Part shown: positions 18,461-27,291 of the stretch, in pieces
Layout: each line of letters starts with the position of its first letter
How positions within the stretch are numbered: position 1 is the stretch's first letter
NCBI GenBank assembly: GCA_030532135.1
Contig: JAUNLT010000007.1
Span: 1-64,000 of the forward strand
DNA: 64,000 bases
Reading direction: 5' to 3'
Source: Lagierella massiliensis
Lineage (GTDB): Bacteria > Bacillota > Clostridia > Tissierellales > Peptoniphilaceae
Notes under the pieces: model-generated
Told to the model about the DNA's origin: nothing
Seen by the model: the letters and a program-made list of their open reading frames with translations, nothing else
The model's database searches: none
Program-made: the position numbers and the translations under genes

Positions 18461-18953
18461 ATATATTTAAATTAATTACTCTATTAGCTTTTAAAGTAGC
18501 CTTTAAGTCTATTATTCTTTGGTTTGATGATCCTCTAAATTTAAGCTTTAAATCTTTTCGTCTTTCTATAAATGGCCCATCAACAAGTACATCACAGTTT
18601 TCTAATATAGTTTTTGCATCTTCATTAAGAATTAACTTATCATATACATATCCCGAGTATATCCAGATACTTTTTTTAGTATTTTTTCTTATATATGGAA
18701 CAATTTCAGATAAATCTTTAGCATTATCAAAGGGCTCTCCCCCCAATATGGTTAAACCTTCAACTTGTGGTTTTGCTAGATTTTCAATCAATTTATCCGT
18801 TACTTCCTGTGTCCAAATACTTCCATAATTGAAATCTTGATATTCAGAATTAAAACAGTTCTTACAACCAATGGTACAACCTGTTACAAATATAGTTGTT
18901 CTAACACCAGGTCCATTTGCCACATCATATTCTCTAATTTGTGCAAATCTCAT
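18459..18953 (-). CDS. nrdG: Anaerobic ribonucleotide reductase activating protein NrdG
   Basis: 164 residues. Radical-SAM cysteines in TGCTIGCKNCFN near residue 30 (CxxxCxxC) bind the 4Fe-4S cluster; GGEPF is the SAM-contacting motif. It generates the glycyl radical in NrdD using S-adenosylmethionine. Start and nrdD stop overlap as TAATG. Confidence 0.95.
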   Translation of the reverse strand: MRFAQIREYDVANGPGVRTTIFVTGCTIGCKNCFNSEYQDFNYGSIWTQEVTDKLIENLAKPQVEGLTILGGEPFDNAKDLSEIVPYIRKNTKKSIWIYSGYVYDKLILNEDAKTILENCDVLVDGPFIERRKDLKLKFRGSSNQRIIDLKATLKANRVINLNI

Positions 18954-21073
18954 TATATATGAAGAACTCTTTCTTTAATTTCTTTTGTCCTACCTTCATT
19001 CCAAAAGTTTTCACCTAAATATCCACATGTTCTTCTAGTTACATTCATTTTGGAAGTATCTTGATTATGACATTGAGGACAAGTCCAATGATTGTCATCG
19101 TCTAAAATGATTTCTCCATCATATCCGCACACTTGGCAATAGTCAGACTTAGTGTTAAATTCTGCATATTGAATGTTTTCATATATATATTGAACCATTG
19201 TTTCAAGAGCTTCCAGATTGTGAGCCATATTTGGAATTTCTGCATAAGAAATACATCCTCCTCTTGAAAGGTCTTGAAATTGTGACTCAAATTCAAACTT
19301 AGAAAACACATCTATATCTTCTCTAACATCCACATGGAATGAATTGATATAGTATCCTTTATCAGTAATATCTTTTATAATACCAAATCTCTTCCTATCA
19401 ATTGAATTAAATCTATGTGTTAAAGATTCTGCAGGAGTGCCATATAGTGCAAAACCTAATCCTGTTTCACTTTTCCAAAGATTAATTTTTTCGTTTAATT
19501 TTTCCATAATTTTTAGTGCAAATTCTCTTCCTTTTGGATCTGTATGACTTACACCTTTAGTTAGAAGAGTTGCTTCATAAATTCCAATATAACCTAAAGT
19601 AACTGTAGCATATCCATTTATTAATAAATCTTGGATAGACTCGTGTTTTTCAAGTCTTGCAATTGCTCCATGTTGCCAGTGTATAGGACTTGAGTCGGAA
19701 TTAGCTCTTTGTAATAACTCATACCTCAACATACAAACTTTTTTACAAAGATCTAGTCGTTTTTCTAATATACTAAAGAATTTTTCTTCATTGCCTTCTG
19801 CAAGAATACCTATTTGAGGTAAGTTGAGAGTAACTACCCCCATATTAAATCTTCCATCAAACTTATAATTTCCATTTCCATCTTTCCAAGGAGATAAGAA
19901 CGCTCTACATCCCATAGGAGAAAATACATTTCCTTCATAATTTTCTTTCATCTTTTTTGCGGAAATATAGTCAGGATACATTCTTTTTGCAGTACATCTT
20001 ATAGATAATGCAGTTAGGTAGTAGTATTTGCTATCTTTGTGTATATTATTTTCATCAAGTACATAAATTAGTTTAGGGAATGCTGGAGTTACATAAACGC
20101 CCACTTCATTTTTAATACCTTGAATTCTCTGTTTTAAAATTTCTTCTACAATTCTTGCAACCTCATCCTCATATTCATCACCATCTTCAATATGCATAAA
20201 TAAGGTTACAAAAGGAGCTTGTCCATTACTTGTCATCAAAGTATTAATTTGATATTGAATTGTTTGAATTCCAGATTCCAAATCTTTCTGTGTCAATTCT
20301 TCAGCCATTTTTTCAGCTAAACTTAAATCTTTTATTACTGAAAGTGCCATGTTAAGATTCTTTTCATACGATTTTCTTAGATATTTTCCTAGGCATTTTA
20401 TATCTATACTTTGTCCACCATATTGATTACTTGCAATTTGAGCAATAATCTGAGTCATAACATTACATGCAACTTGAAATGATTTTGGAGTTTCAATCAT
20501 CTTGCCATTGACAACAGTTCCATTATCTAGCATATCTTTCATGTTTACTAGACAACAGTTAAACATAGGTTGTACAATATAGTCCATATCATGAATATGT
20601 ATTGCCCCTTCATCATGAGCCTGTATCAAATCTACAGGAATCATCTTTCTTCTAGCAATATCTTTAGAAACCTCTCCTGCAATCAAATCTCTTTGAGTTG
20701 AAGCGATATAAGCGTTTTTATTTGAATTTTCCTTCATCAATTCATGATTTTCAGTTTCTAGAAGTCCAATAATACTATCGTCTGTTGTGTTTTTTTCTCT
20801 TTTATAAGTCTGGACAGCTTTGTAATTTTCATAAGCTCTAGCAGTTGCTGAATTGCCATTTTGAATTAACTTATAATAAACTTGATCTTCAATGTCAAAA
20901 ATTGACATTATCTTACCAGTGGTTTTTGCAAAGTCTTCTATCTCGTGTGCAATTTTACTTGCAAGTCCTTCTTCATATAGCCCTGTGCTTGAATTCATAG
21001 CTTTTTCAATGGCTATTATAATTTTTTCCTTATTAAATTCTACTAAATTTCCATCCCTTTTTTTAACTTTCAT
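18953..21073 (-). CDS. nrdD: Anaerobic (class III) ribonucleoside-triphosphate reductase
   Basis: 706 residues. N-terminal ATP-cone (KVKKRDGNLVEFNKEKIIIA), active-site region with FNCCLVNM, zinc site CQVCG...CPQCH, and the glycyl-radical loop RRTCGYLGENFW near the C-terminus. It reduces ribonucleotides to deoxyribonucleotides without oxygen, usually with formate as reductant. The start at 21073 (MKVKKRDG) follows CAGGTGAT. An upstream in-frame ATG at 21118 would add 15 residues but lies within the putative NrdR region and lacks a ribosome binding site. Confidence 0.95.
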   Translation of the reverse strand: MKVKKRDGNLVEFNKEKIIIAIEKAMNSSTGLYEEGLASKIAHEIEDFAKTTGKIMSIFDIEDQVYYKLIQNGNSATARAYENYKAVQTYKREKNTTDDSIIGLLETENHELMKENSNKNAYIASTQRDLIAGEVSKDIARRKMIPVDLIQAHDEGAIHIHDMDYIVQPMFNCCLVNMKDMLDNGTVVNGKMIETPKSFQVACNVMTQIIAQIASNQYGGQSIDIKCLGKYLRKSYEKNLNMALSVIKDLSLAEKMAEELTQKDLESGIQTIQYQINTLMTSNGQAPFVTLFMHIEDGDEYEDEVARIVEEILKQRIQGIKNEVGVYVTPAFPKLIYVLDENNIHKDSKYYYLTALSIRCTAKRMYPDYISAKKMKENYEGNVFSPMGCRAFLSPWKDGNGNYKFDGRFNMGVVTLNLPQIGILAEGNEEKFFSILEKRLDLCKKVCMLRYELLQRANSDSSPIHWQHGAIARLEKHESIQDLLINGYATVTLGYIGIYEATLLTKGVSHTDPKGREFALKIMEKLNEKINLWKSETGLGFALYGTPAESLTHRFNSIDRKRFGIIKDITDKGYYINSFHVDVREDIDVFSKFEFESQFQDLSRGGCISYAEIPNMAHNLEALETMVQYIYENIQYAEFNTKSDYCQVCGYDGEIILDDDNHWTCPQCHNQDTSKMNVTRRTCGYLGENFWNEGRTKEIKERVLHI

Positions 21074-21102
21074 AATATCACCTGATATAATTTTAAGCCA
21101 TA

Positions 21103-21150
21103 TCTCTATATATAGCAACCACTATATGTGGACTATACTACATATAGTGT
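21103..21150 (-). promoter_or_regulatory. Candidate NrdR-box cluster upstream of nrdD
   Basis: Three adjoining 16-base segments (21103-21118, 21119-21134, 21135-21150) resemble the NrdR box, ACACTATATATAGTGT-like. The best is ACACTATATGTAGTAT on the minus strand (21135-21150). The outer two are 32 bases apart, three helical turns, as expected for paired NrdR boxes. NrdR represses nrd operons in response to (d)ATP. Assignment is by consensus matching by eye. Confidence 0.55.
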
Positions 21151-21261
21151 CTATCTCTATGCAAATACTATGTATATTATTTGTTACAAATGATTAATCT
21201 AGGCGTTTAACATGATTAAATATTCAATGACTTTGCTTTTTATCTTTTCTACTTGTGGAAA

Positions 21262-21296
21262 AAAAGAAACCGATATACTATATATCGGTTTCTTTT
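21262..21296. terminator. Terminator of the polysaccharide deacetylase gene
   Basis: Perfect 16-base arms AAAAGAAACCGATATA (21262-21277) and TATATCGGTTTCTTTT (21281-21296). The minus transcript runs into TTTTCCACAAG. The stop codon 21295-21297 overlaps the stem. Confidence 0.85.
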
Positions 21297-22203
21297 ATTT
21301 GAATTTTCCAAATTTATAATCCAAGTCTTTAAAATAGGCTATAACTTGCGGAAGTGCTTCTATGGTCAATTCTTTATTTTTGCTGTCATGCATTAAAATA
21401 ACCTGCATATTATTGCTTGAAGCCTCGTTTAATATCTTTACTTTATTAACCATATCGTTTACATTTGAAGGCCTTCTAGATTTTGGTTCCGCATCTCCAG
21501 TCATATTGTTCCAATCTATCCAGTCTACTCCTAAAGCTTTTAACTCCCGGTCCGCCTCTTCGAGATTACTCCATGACATATGCCCGCCTGGATACCTCCA
21601 TGTGTGAAAGTTAAAATCTTCTCCTAAGTATAAACTGGCTCTTTCTTGTATCTTATTAAAATCTGATAATATATTTTTTGTATTTCCAACCCTCCCTGGA
21701 TATAGAAAAGAATAATCGTGCCCAAAACTATGTGCTGCGATACAATGACCTTCACTATACATTCTCAATAAAATATCTTTAGTGTTTTCATTAATATACT
21801 GTCCCTGTAAGAAAAAAGTAGCTGGTACTTCATGCTCTTTTAAAATATCCATTATTCGAGGTGTAGAAATATTATCTAACCCATCGTCAAAGGTTAGAAA
21901 CACAACTTTTTCTCCGGTATATTCTTCCTCGTTCCTTATAATTGAATTAACTTCTCCTGCTTCAAATATTAAATTTTCATATGGGTCTTTTAAATTTAAA
22001 GAACTAGATAAATTAGTTTCTTGTGTAGACTTTGTCTCTTTTTTATTTTCAGTGGTTTCCTTTATTTTTTCTTCCGTTGTAACTTGTTTTACTTTAGAAA
22101 TATTTTTAGAATAGGATATATGTTCCTTAATGAAAATTACAGTTACTAATATCAAAAGTAAAATTGATATGGAGAACATAAAACCTTTAGTTTTTTTCAT
22201 CAT
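21295..22203 (-). CDS. Membrane-anchored polysaccharide deacetylase
   Basis: 302 residues. N-terminal membrane helix, Thr/Glu/Lys-rich linker (40-80), then a NodB domain. Motif 1 is FLTFDDGLD (catalytic and metal-binding Asp), motif 2 is HSFGHD (metal His), motif 3 is RYPGGH, and the C-terminal motif is VILMHD. It faces outward and resembles PgdA-type peptidoglycan N-acetylglucosamine deacetylases, which give lysozyme resistance; the substrate is inferred. It follows ctpA by 13 bases. Confidence 0.87.
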   Translation of the reverse strand: MMKKTKGFMFSISILLLILVTVIFIKEHISYSKNISKVKQVTTEEKIKETTENKKETKSTQETNLSSSLNLKDPYENLIFEAGEVNSIIRNEEEYTGEKVVFLTFDDGLDNISTPRIMDILKEHEVPATFFLQGQYINENTKDILLRMYSEGHCIAAHSFGHDYSFLYPGRVGNTKNILSDFNKIQERASLYLGEDFNFHTWRYPGGHMSWSNLEEADRELKALGVDWIDWNNMTGDAEPKSRRPSNVNDMVNKVKILNEASSNNMQVILMHDSKNKELTIEALPQVIAYFKDLDYKFGKFK

Positions 22204-22216
22204 CTAAACTCCTAAG

Positions 22217-23419
22217 TTATTTTAACAATTCTATCGCTTTTTTTAATTGATTATCTTTTTCCATAAAATCTGGACCAAAATTTATAGCATCTTCAGATAA
22301 TTTTACTTCAATGTCTGGTTTTACTCCTATCTCGTGAATTTTTTTATCATTTGGGGTAAAGTACTCTTGAACAGTTAATTTTATTGCACCGTTATCCTTA
22401 ATGCCAAAGCTCTTAGCTGGAGCTATTGTTTGAACTATCCCCTTTCCAAAACTTTTAGTTCCTACTACCTTTGCTTTACCATAGTCTTTAATTGCTCCAA
22501 CCAATATTTCTGATGCTGAAGCAGATCCTCCATTAATTAAAACTACCATAGGAAGTGTTTCTTCTTTATCATCAGACATATCAACTTCTTCTTTTTTATT
22601 TTTATCAACAGTCTTGACAATTGGTCCTTCTGGTAAAAGATAATCTGCGATATTTACACAACTATCCTTAAGACCTCCAGGATTGTTTCTAAGATCTAAA
22701 ATTATTCCAGTTACATTCTTTGATTTAAGTTCTTCAAAATTTTTCTTAAATTCTTCAAATGTCTTCTCTCCAAATTGAGAGATGTGTATATAACCCAGTC
22801 CTTCAATTTCTTCAGATGTTACTGTCATAAGATTTATCTTTTCAAGTTTAATATCCATCACTATATCGTCATAAGTACCTGATAAGTTTTTCCTCTTTAT
22901 AACGAGTTTAACCTCATCGCCATCACGACCTTTCATTATGGCGGTTGCTTCATTGAGCTTATCTCCTGGATAAACTTTACCATTTACAGAATATATAATA
23001 TCATCAGGTTTAATTCCCTTTTTAAAAGCTGGCGATTCTTTAATAGGAGAAACCACCCTTATTAAATTATCTTCTGTAACAGTAATGTAAATTCCTATTC
23101 CTTTGTATTCGCCGCTAGTGCTCTCCTTAAAGGCATTAAATTCCTCTTCTGTTAAATACTCAGAATATGGGTCTTCCAGCCCTCTAAATAATCCCTTATA
23201 AAGCTCATCTTCTAATTTTCTCTGCTTAACATCAAATAAAAAATACTTATCAATTACTTGCTTCATCTGATCTGTTTTAGAATATATACTATAGTCGTCT
23301 TTTGTCAAAACTACCTTGTTTCCAGTTGAGATGGCAACGTAATTTCCAAGAAAGAAAGATCCTGTCATAAGTGCCAAAATCAAAATAAAAGATACGACAA
23401 ATTTTATTCCTTTTTTCAT
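22217..23419 (-). CDS. ctpA: C-terminal processing peptidase (S41 family)
   Basis: 400 residues. N-terminal signal anchor, PDZ domain at about 95-180 (GIGIYITVTEDNLIRVVSPI), then the S41 domain with catalytic Ser in GGSASASEIL and Lys in GTKSFGKGIVQ. It cleaves C-terminal segments of exported proteins. It has its own promoter overlapping the udp terminator and is cotranscribed with the deacetylase. Confidence 0.93.
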   Translation of the reverse strand: MKKGIKFVVSFILILALMTGSFFLGNYVAISTGNKVVLTKDDYSIYSKTDQMKQVIDKYFLFDVKQRKLEDELYKGLFRGLEDPYSEYLTEEEFNAFKESTSGEYKGIGIYITVTEDNLIRVVSPIKESPAFKKGIKPDDIIYSVNGKVYPGDKLNEATAIMKGRDGDEVKLVIKRKNLSGTYDDIVMDIKLEKINLMTVTSEEIEGLGYIHISQFGEKTFEEFKKNFEELKSKNVTGIILDLRNNPGGLKDSCVNIADYLLPEGPIVKTVDKNKKEEVDMSDDKEETLPMVVLINGGSASASEILVGAIKDYGKAKVVGTKSFGKGIVQTIAPAKSFGIKDNGAIKLTVQEYFTPNDKKIHEIGVKPDIEVKLSEDAINFGPDFMEKDNQLKKAIELLK

Positions 23420-23443
23420 ATTTCACCTCATTCATGTACTACA

Positions 23444-23473
23444 ATTATAAAACACTTACAAAAAAAGTGTGAA
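23444..23473 (-). promoter_or_regulatory. Promoter of ctpA
   Basis: Minus strand TTCACA (23468-23473), 18-base spacer, TATAAT (23444-23449). The -35 hexamer lies inside the hairpin that ends the udp transcript. Confidence 0.55.
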
Positions 23474-23487
23474 AACTAATCACACTT
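23465..23487 (-). terminator. Terminator of udp
   Basis: Eight-base arms AAGTGTGA and TCACACTT, loop TTAGTTT containing the udp stop; the minus strand continues TTTTTTGTAAG. Confidence 0.8.
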
Positions 23488-24255
23488 CTTGTCCTTATCT
23501 ATTTGTATCTTCAAAGCTTGTATAGCAGTTTTAATTCCTATATTCACATCGTCAATAATTTTATTTGACAAATTTTTCTTCTGCCTTTCCTGATTATTTA
23601 TACAGACAAAAACAGCACCTGCTCTAACTCTTCTATATGACGCTACCGTAAACAATGTAGAAGACTCCATTTCTGAACATAAACACCCAAGCCTTAACCA
23701 AGCTTTCCATTTATTTTCAAGCTCATAGGAAACAGGTTTATCTTGTGGACTATGCTGACCATAAAAAGAATCTTTACTCTGGACAATTCCTGTATGATAT
23801 GGTAGTTTCAATACTTGGCTTGCCTTTACAAGGCTATCACAAATTTCAAAATTTGAAACTGCGGGAAATTCTATGGGAGCATATTCCCTAGAAGTTCCCT
23901 CCATTCTAATTGCCCCTGTAGCTATTACAATATCTCCAGATTTAACATCTAGATCCATACCTCCACAAGTTCCTACTCTTATAAAAGTATCTGCTCCAAT
24001 ATTGCATAATTCTTCAACTGCAATTGCAGTTGATGGCCCTCCAATTCCCGTTGAACAAACCGTAACTTTTTCGCCATTTAAATATCCATTATATATACAA
24101 TATTCTCTATTATCCGAAATAAGTTCGGGAGTTTCAAAGTGTTTAGATATTAATTTCGACCTTTTCGGATCTCCAGGAAGTAAAACATATTTTCCTATAT
24201 CTCCTTTTTTTAACTTTATGTGAAACTGCTCTTCTCCAAGTATTTCTCTAGTCAT
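23476..24255 (-). CDS. udp: Uridine phosphorylase
   Basis: 259 residues, the normal length. LLPGDPKRS binds phosphate, GIGGPSTAIAVEEL and RVGTCGGM are the hallmark loops, and CSEMESSTLFTVA is the sugar-binding Glu-Met-Glu region of the Udp/DeoD nucleoside phosphorylase family. It cleaves uridine with phosphate to uracil and ribose 1-phosphate. Last gene of the operon beginning at trmN6, eight bases after the subtilase. Confidence 0.93.
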   Translation of the reverse strand: MTREILGEEQFHIKLKKGDIGKYVLLPGDPKRSKLISKHFETPELISDNREYCIYNGYLNGEKVTVCSTGIGGPSTAIAVEELCNIGADTFIRVGTCGGMDLDVKSGDIVIATGAIRMEGTSREYAPIEFPAVSNFEICDSLVKASQVLKLPYHTGIVQSKDSFYGQHSPQDKPVSYELENKWKAWLRLGCLCSEMESSTLFTVASYRRVRAGAVFVCINNQERQKKNLSNKIIDDVNIGIKTAIQALKIQIDKDKKCD

Positions 24256-24263
24256 CTTAACAC

Positions 24264-26573
24264 CTACTTGTTTACCATTTTAAATATATTATACATGTTA
24301 TTGGAAGATATTGAACTCCTTCCTCCCAACACATAATAATTTAGTATTGATTTGTCTTTATAAAATTCATTTATATCATCACTTATACTATCCATTTGTA
24401 CAATTTGTAATGGGGAGTTTAACTTTCCAAGAACAGGCCCCACAGACAAAGCGTCAGCAATATTATATCCATTAGCCAAAAATAGCGGGTTATACTCTTC
24501 AAAGTAAACCTGATTAACTTTTGCTCCCGTTAAAAATCTATCTTTACCTTTTAGTCTTTCAATATTTTTTACACCTAAATCAGATAATTCAACTTCTATA
24601 CTTTCAGAAACTGTGGAATCGCCTCCAATTATTGTAACTTTTTCAATTTCATATGCGATTAAAAAATTCTTTAATGATGGTGATAAAGTGTCTTTTTTAG
24701 AAAATACAATTGGAATTCCTTCTCTAGCTGATACTGATACAATATTTATAGAGTCCGCTTCTTCATACCCATTTACCAAAAAGACTTCTTTACTCTCTTT
24801 TACATTTGTCTTTCTTGCAATTTCAAGAGAGGTTTCAATTCTATCTGAACCTTTAACCCTCTCAACTTCAGCAAAAGATTTTAATTCCTCCTCTAGCTCT
24901 CTTCCTATAGTAGCATCTCCACCTATGATAATAATTTTTTTAGGATTTAATCTCATAAGTTCCTGCTTTGCATTAATAGTCAACTTGTCATTTGGAAGTA
25001 ACAATAACGGTCCATTTTCATACTTTGTAAGTGAACCCATGCTTAATCCATCTGCATACGAGAAGTGATTAGTTATATATACATAATCAGAGTTTTCATA
25101 AAATTTTTTAGATATTTCTAAAGAGGTTTCTGACCTATTATATCCGTTTATTCTTCTTGATTTAGTAAATTCATCGTAATTAAGTCCAAGTTCAACACCA
25201 GCTAATGCATCTACAATACCATGTCCATAACCCATATTTGGACTTGTATTAAATTGCTCATCTTTTAAAGGACTTGCTGTAAGAGTTAATATATTTTTCA
25301 TATCTTCATTATTTAGATTTCTATTAGCTTGTAATATTAAAGCAATTACCCCTGATACTTTTGGCGTAGAAAAAGATGTTCCAGACCAATAGGCATAGTG
25401 ATTGTTTAAATCTGCAGCATACACGTCCACTCCTGGAGCAACAACATCTGGTTTTATAACAGACTTTGTAGTATCTAGTGGTGAAGGACCCAAACCAGAA
25501 AAATCCGCAAGTAAATTATTTTTATCAACTGCACCAACAGAGATTACATCCAAAAGTGCAGCTGGATAATCAATGCTACCAAGGTAATTGAAATATTCCG
25601 TGTTTCCTGCAGAAAAAACAGGAATTATACCTGCGTTGATCCATGCGTTTATCATTGGGTCAAACCATCTATCTAATATTGTTTTTCCCCATGAATTATT
25701 TACAATATTAGGAGCTAAATCGGCTCTCCCCCCTGGTGCCAAAAACCACTGGGCAGCTTTCAGTATATTGCTATTGCTAGTAGTTTGACTTTTAAATGCT
25801 CTAGCTAAAATCCAAGTTGCCTTCGGAGCTACTCCTATATTTTCTCCAACCGCCGTAGATACCACAGCTGTACCATGCCCTTGACCAGAACTTATCGGAA
25901 ATTGAGATTCTTCAAAAACATCATACCAAGATGTAGACGCCCCTTCAGTATGTCCCCTCCAGTTGTCATAAATTTCAGGATTCTTATATTCATCTCCTTC
26001 TAAGTCAACTCCACTATCTAAAAAGCCTATGACAATATCAGTTCCATATAACTTGTATTTATCCCTTAAATTAAATACATTCATATTTTCTAAATCCCAA
26101 AATACAGACGATTTATCTGTATTTTGTAAGAAACTTGCATTTTCTAATTGCACTTCTCCATTTTCTGCAACTTCAATTATATTATCTAATTTTAAAATTT
26201 CTTTAATCACCGAACCAAAGGCTTTTACTCTTATGGTATTAGTAATATAAAAACTCTCTATTTCGTGAACTTTTTCTACATTTTCTTTACATATTTCAAG
26301 AGCTTTCTTCTGAGAAATATTTGCATTTTTTTTCAAATTTTCAATATAAGCTTTTCTTTGATTAATTTGATTTCCTTTACTTGAAGATAGATCTACTTTT
26401 TCATTATTTGCAATTTCATCTTCGAAAGTAATTAGAACATCTATACTTACATCTTTTTCAATTTTATTTAATAAATCATCAGAAACTACTTTTTCTTTAG
26501 CTTTGACAGTACTAGGTGCAAAAACACTTATTACCATTGCAAATGCCAACATATACGATATAAATTTATTCAT
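24264..26573 (-). CDS. Secreted subtilisin-like protease with CWB2 cell-wall-binding repeats
   Basis: 769 residues. Signal peptide 1-25 (cleavage after VKA). An inhibitor-like propeptide-type region spans to about 150. The S8 catalytic domain has Asp186 (FLDSGVD), His233 (GHGTAV), oxyanion Asn in NNSWG and Ser400 (SGTSFSTPK). From about 470 there are three cell-wall-binding-2 repeats (RINGYNRSETSLEISKKF, RVKGSDRIETSLEIARK, RLKGKDRFLTGAKVNQVYF), which bind anionic wall polymers. It is therefore a surface-displayed protease, like those of clostridia. Its start overlaps the thioesterase stop by eight bases. Confidence 0.92.
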   Translation of the reverse strand: MNKFISYMLAFAMVISVFAPSTVKAKEKVVSDDLLNKIEKDVSIDVLITFEDEIANNEKVDLSSSKGNQINQRKAYIENLKKNANISQKKALEICKENVEKVHEIESFYITNTIRVKAFGSVIKEILKLDNIIEVAENGEVQLENASFLQNTDKSSVFWDLENMNVFNLRDKYKLYGTDIVIGFLDSGVDLEGDEYKNPEIYDNWRGHTEGASTSWYDVFEESQFPISSGQGHGTAVVSTAVGENIGVAPKATWILARAFKSQTTSNSNILKAAQWFLAPGGRADLAPNIVNNSWGKTILDRWFDPMINAWINAGIIPVFSAGNTEYFNYLGSIDYPAALLDVISVGAVDKNNLLADFSGLGPSPLDTTKSVIKPDVVAPGVDVYAADLNNHYAYWSGTSFSTPKVSGVIALILQANRNLNNEDMKNILTLTASPLKDEQFNTSPNMGYGHGIVDALAGVELGLNYDEFTKSRRINGYNRSETSLEISKKFYENSDYVYITNHFSYADGLSMGSLTKYENGPLLLLPNDKLTINAKQELMRLNPKKIIIIGGDATIGRELEEELKSFAEVERVKGSDRIETSLEIARKTNVKESKEVFLVNGYEEADSINIVSVSAREGIPIVFSKKDTLSPSLKNFLIAYEIEKVTIIGGDSTVSESIEVELSDLGVKNIERLKGKDRFLTGAKVNQVYFEEYNPLFLANGYNIADALSVGPVLGKLNSPLQIVQMDSISDDINEFYKDKSILNYYVLGGRSSISSNNMYNIFKMVNK

Positions 26574-27291
26574 GATTATCTCCTAACAACACTCTACCTA
26601 TTGTCTTTAAATTTTTACCTTCATCCTCAATCAAGAAAAGGATAGTGTCTTTTCCATCTTCTTTTATAATATCTGACCTTTTTACATTTAAAACTTGACC
26701 ATAAAAACTTTCTTTTTTGTATATTATAGACATCTCTTCAACATTCATATTTGGTTCAAGAGAATTTAACATTAACTCCACATATACAACATTATTTACA
26801 TGATTATTTAAATCAATATCTAAAGGACCAATTCTTCTTTTATATGAATTATTAAATTCTAAATTATCATCGACCTTAAAATCACTTATATGGGATTTAA
26901 CCTGACCAATATTATAGAAATTCAAATATGAGTTTGGAATACGTGATGGACTTCTCTTTAACTTAGACAATAAAATCCATTCAGATTTAGCTTTTATACA
27001 TACTTCATTATTTTCATTATAGACTGTAAAATCTCTTAAAGCAAAAAATTTTCTAACTCCCGTGATTTCAGTTCTAACTTTAACACTGCTATTACTTTTT
27101 AGTTTCCTTATTAATTTTATATCCCAACGATAAACTATCCAAAACATATCATCAAAATATTCATTATTATCTCTTTTTGAGTGTTTGTAAGCAGTCTCAC
27201 ATAAGATATTAAATATTTTTGACAATGATACATTTCCTGACCTTTCATCAAAACTGTATAATTTAAATTGTTCTTCAAATATTCTATTCAT
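26566..27291 (-). CDS. Acyl-ACP thioesterase
   Basis: 241 residues with two hot-dog domains of the FatA/bacterial acyl-ACP thioesterase family. The N-terminal half has LCETAYKHSKRDN; the C-terminal half has the characteristic DIDLNNHVNNVVYVELML (Asp, Asn and His catalytic region). It releases free fatty acids from acyl carrier protein. Overlaps herA and the protease by eight bases on each side. Confidence 0.87.
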   Translation of the reverse strand: MNRIFEEQFKLYSFDERSGNVSLSKIFNILCETAYKHSKRDNNEYFDDMFWIVYRWDIKLIRKLKSNSSVKVRTEITGVRKFFALRDFTVYNENNEVCIKAKSEWILLSKLKRSPSRIPNSYLNFYNIGQVKSHISDFKVDDNLEFNNSYKRRIGPLDIDLNNHVNNVVYVELMLNSLEPNMNVEEMSIIYKKESFYGQVLNVKRSDIIKEDGKDTILFLIEDEGKNLKTIGRVLLGDNHE

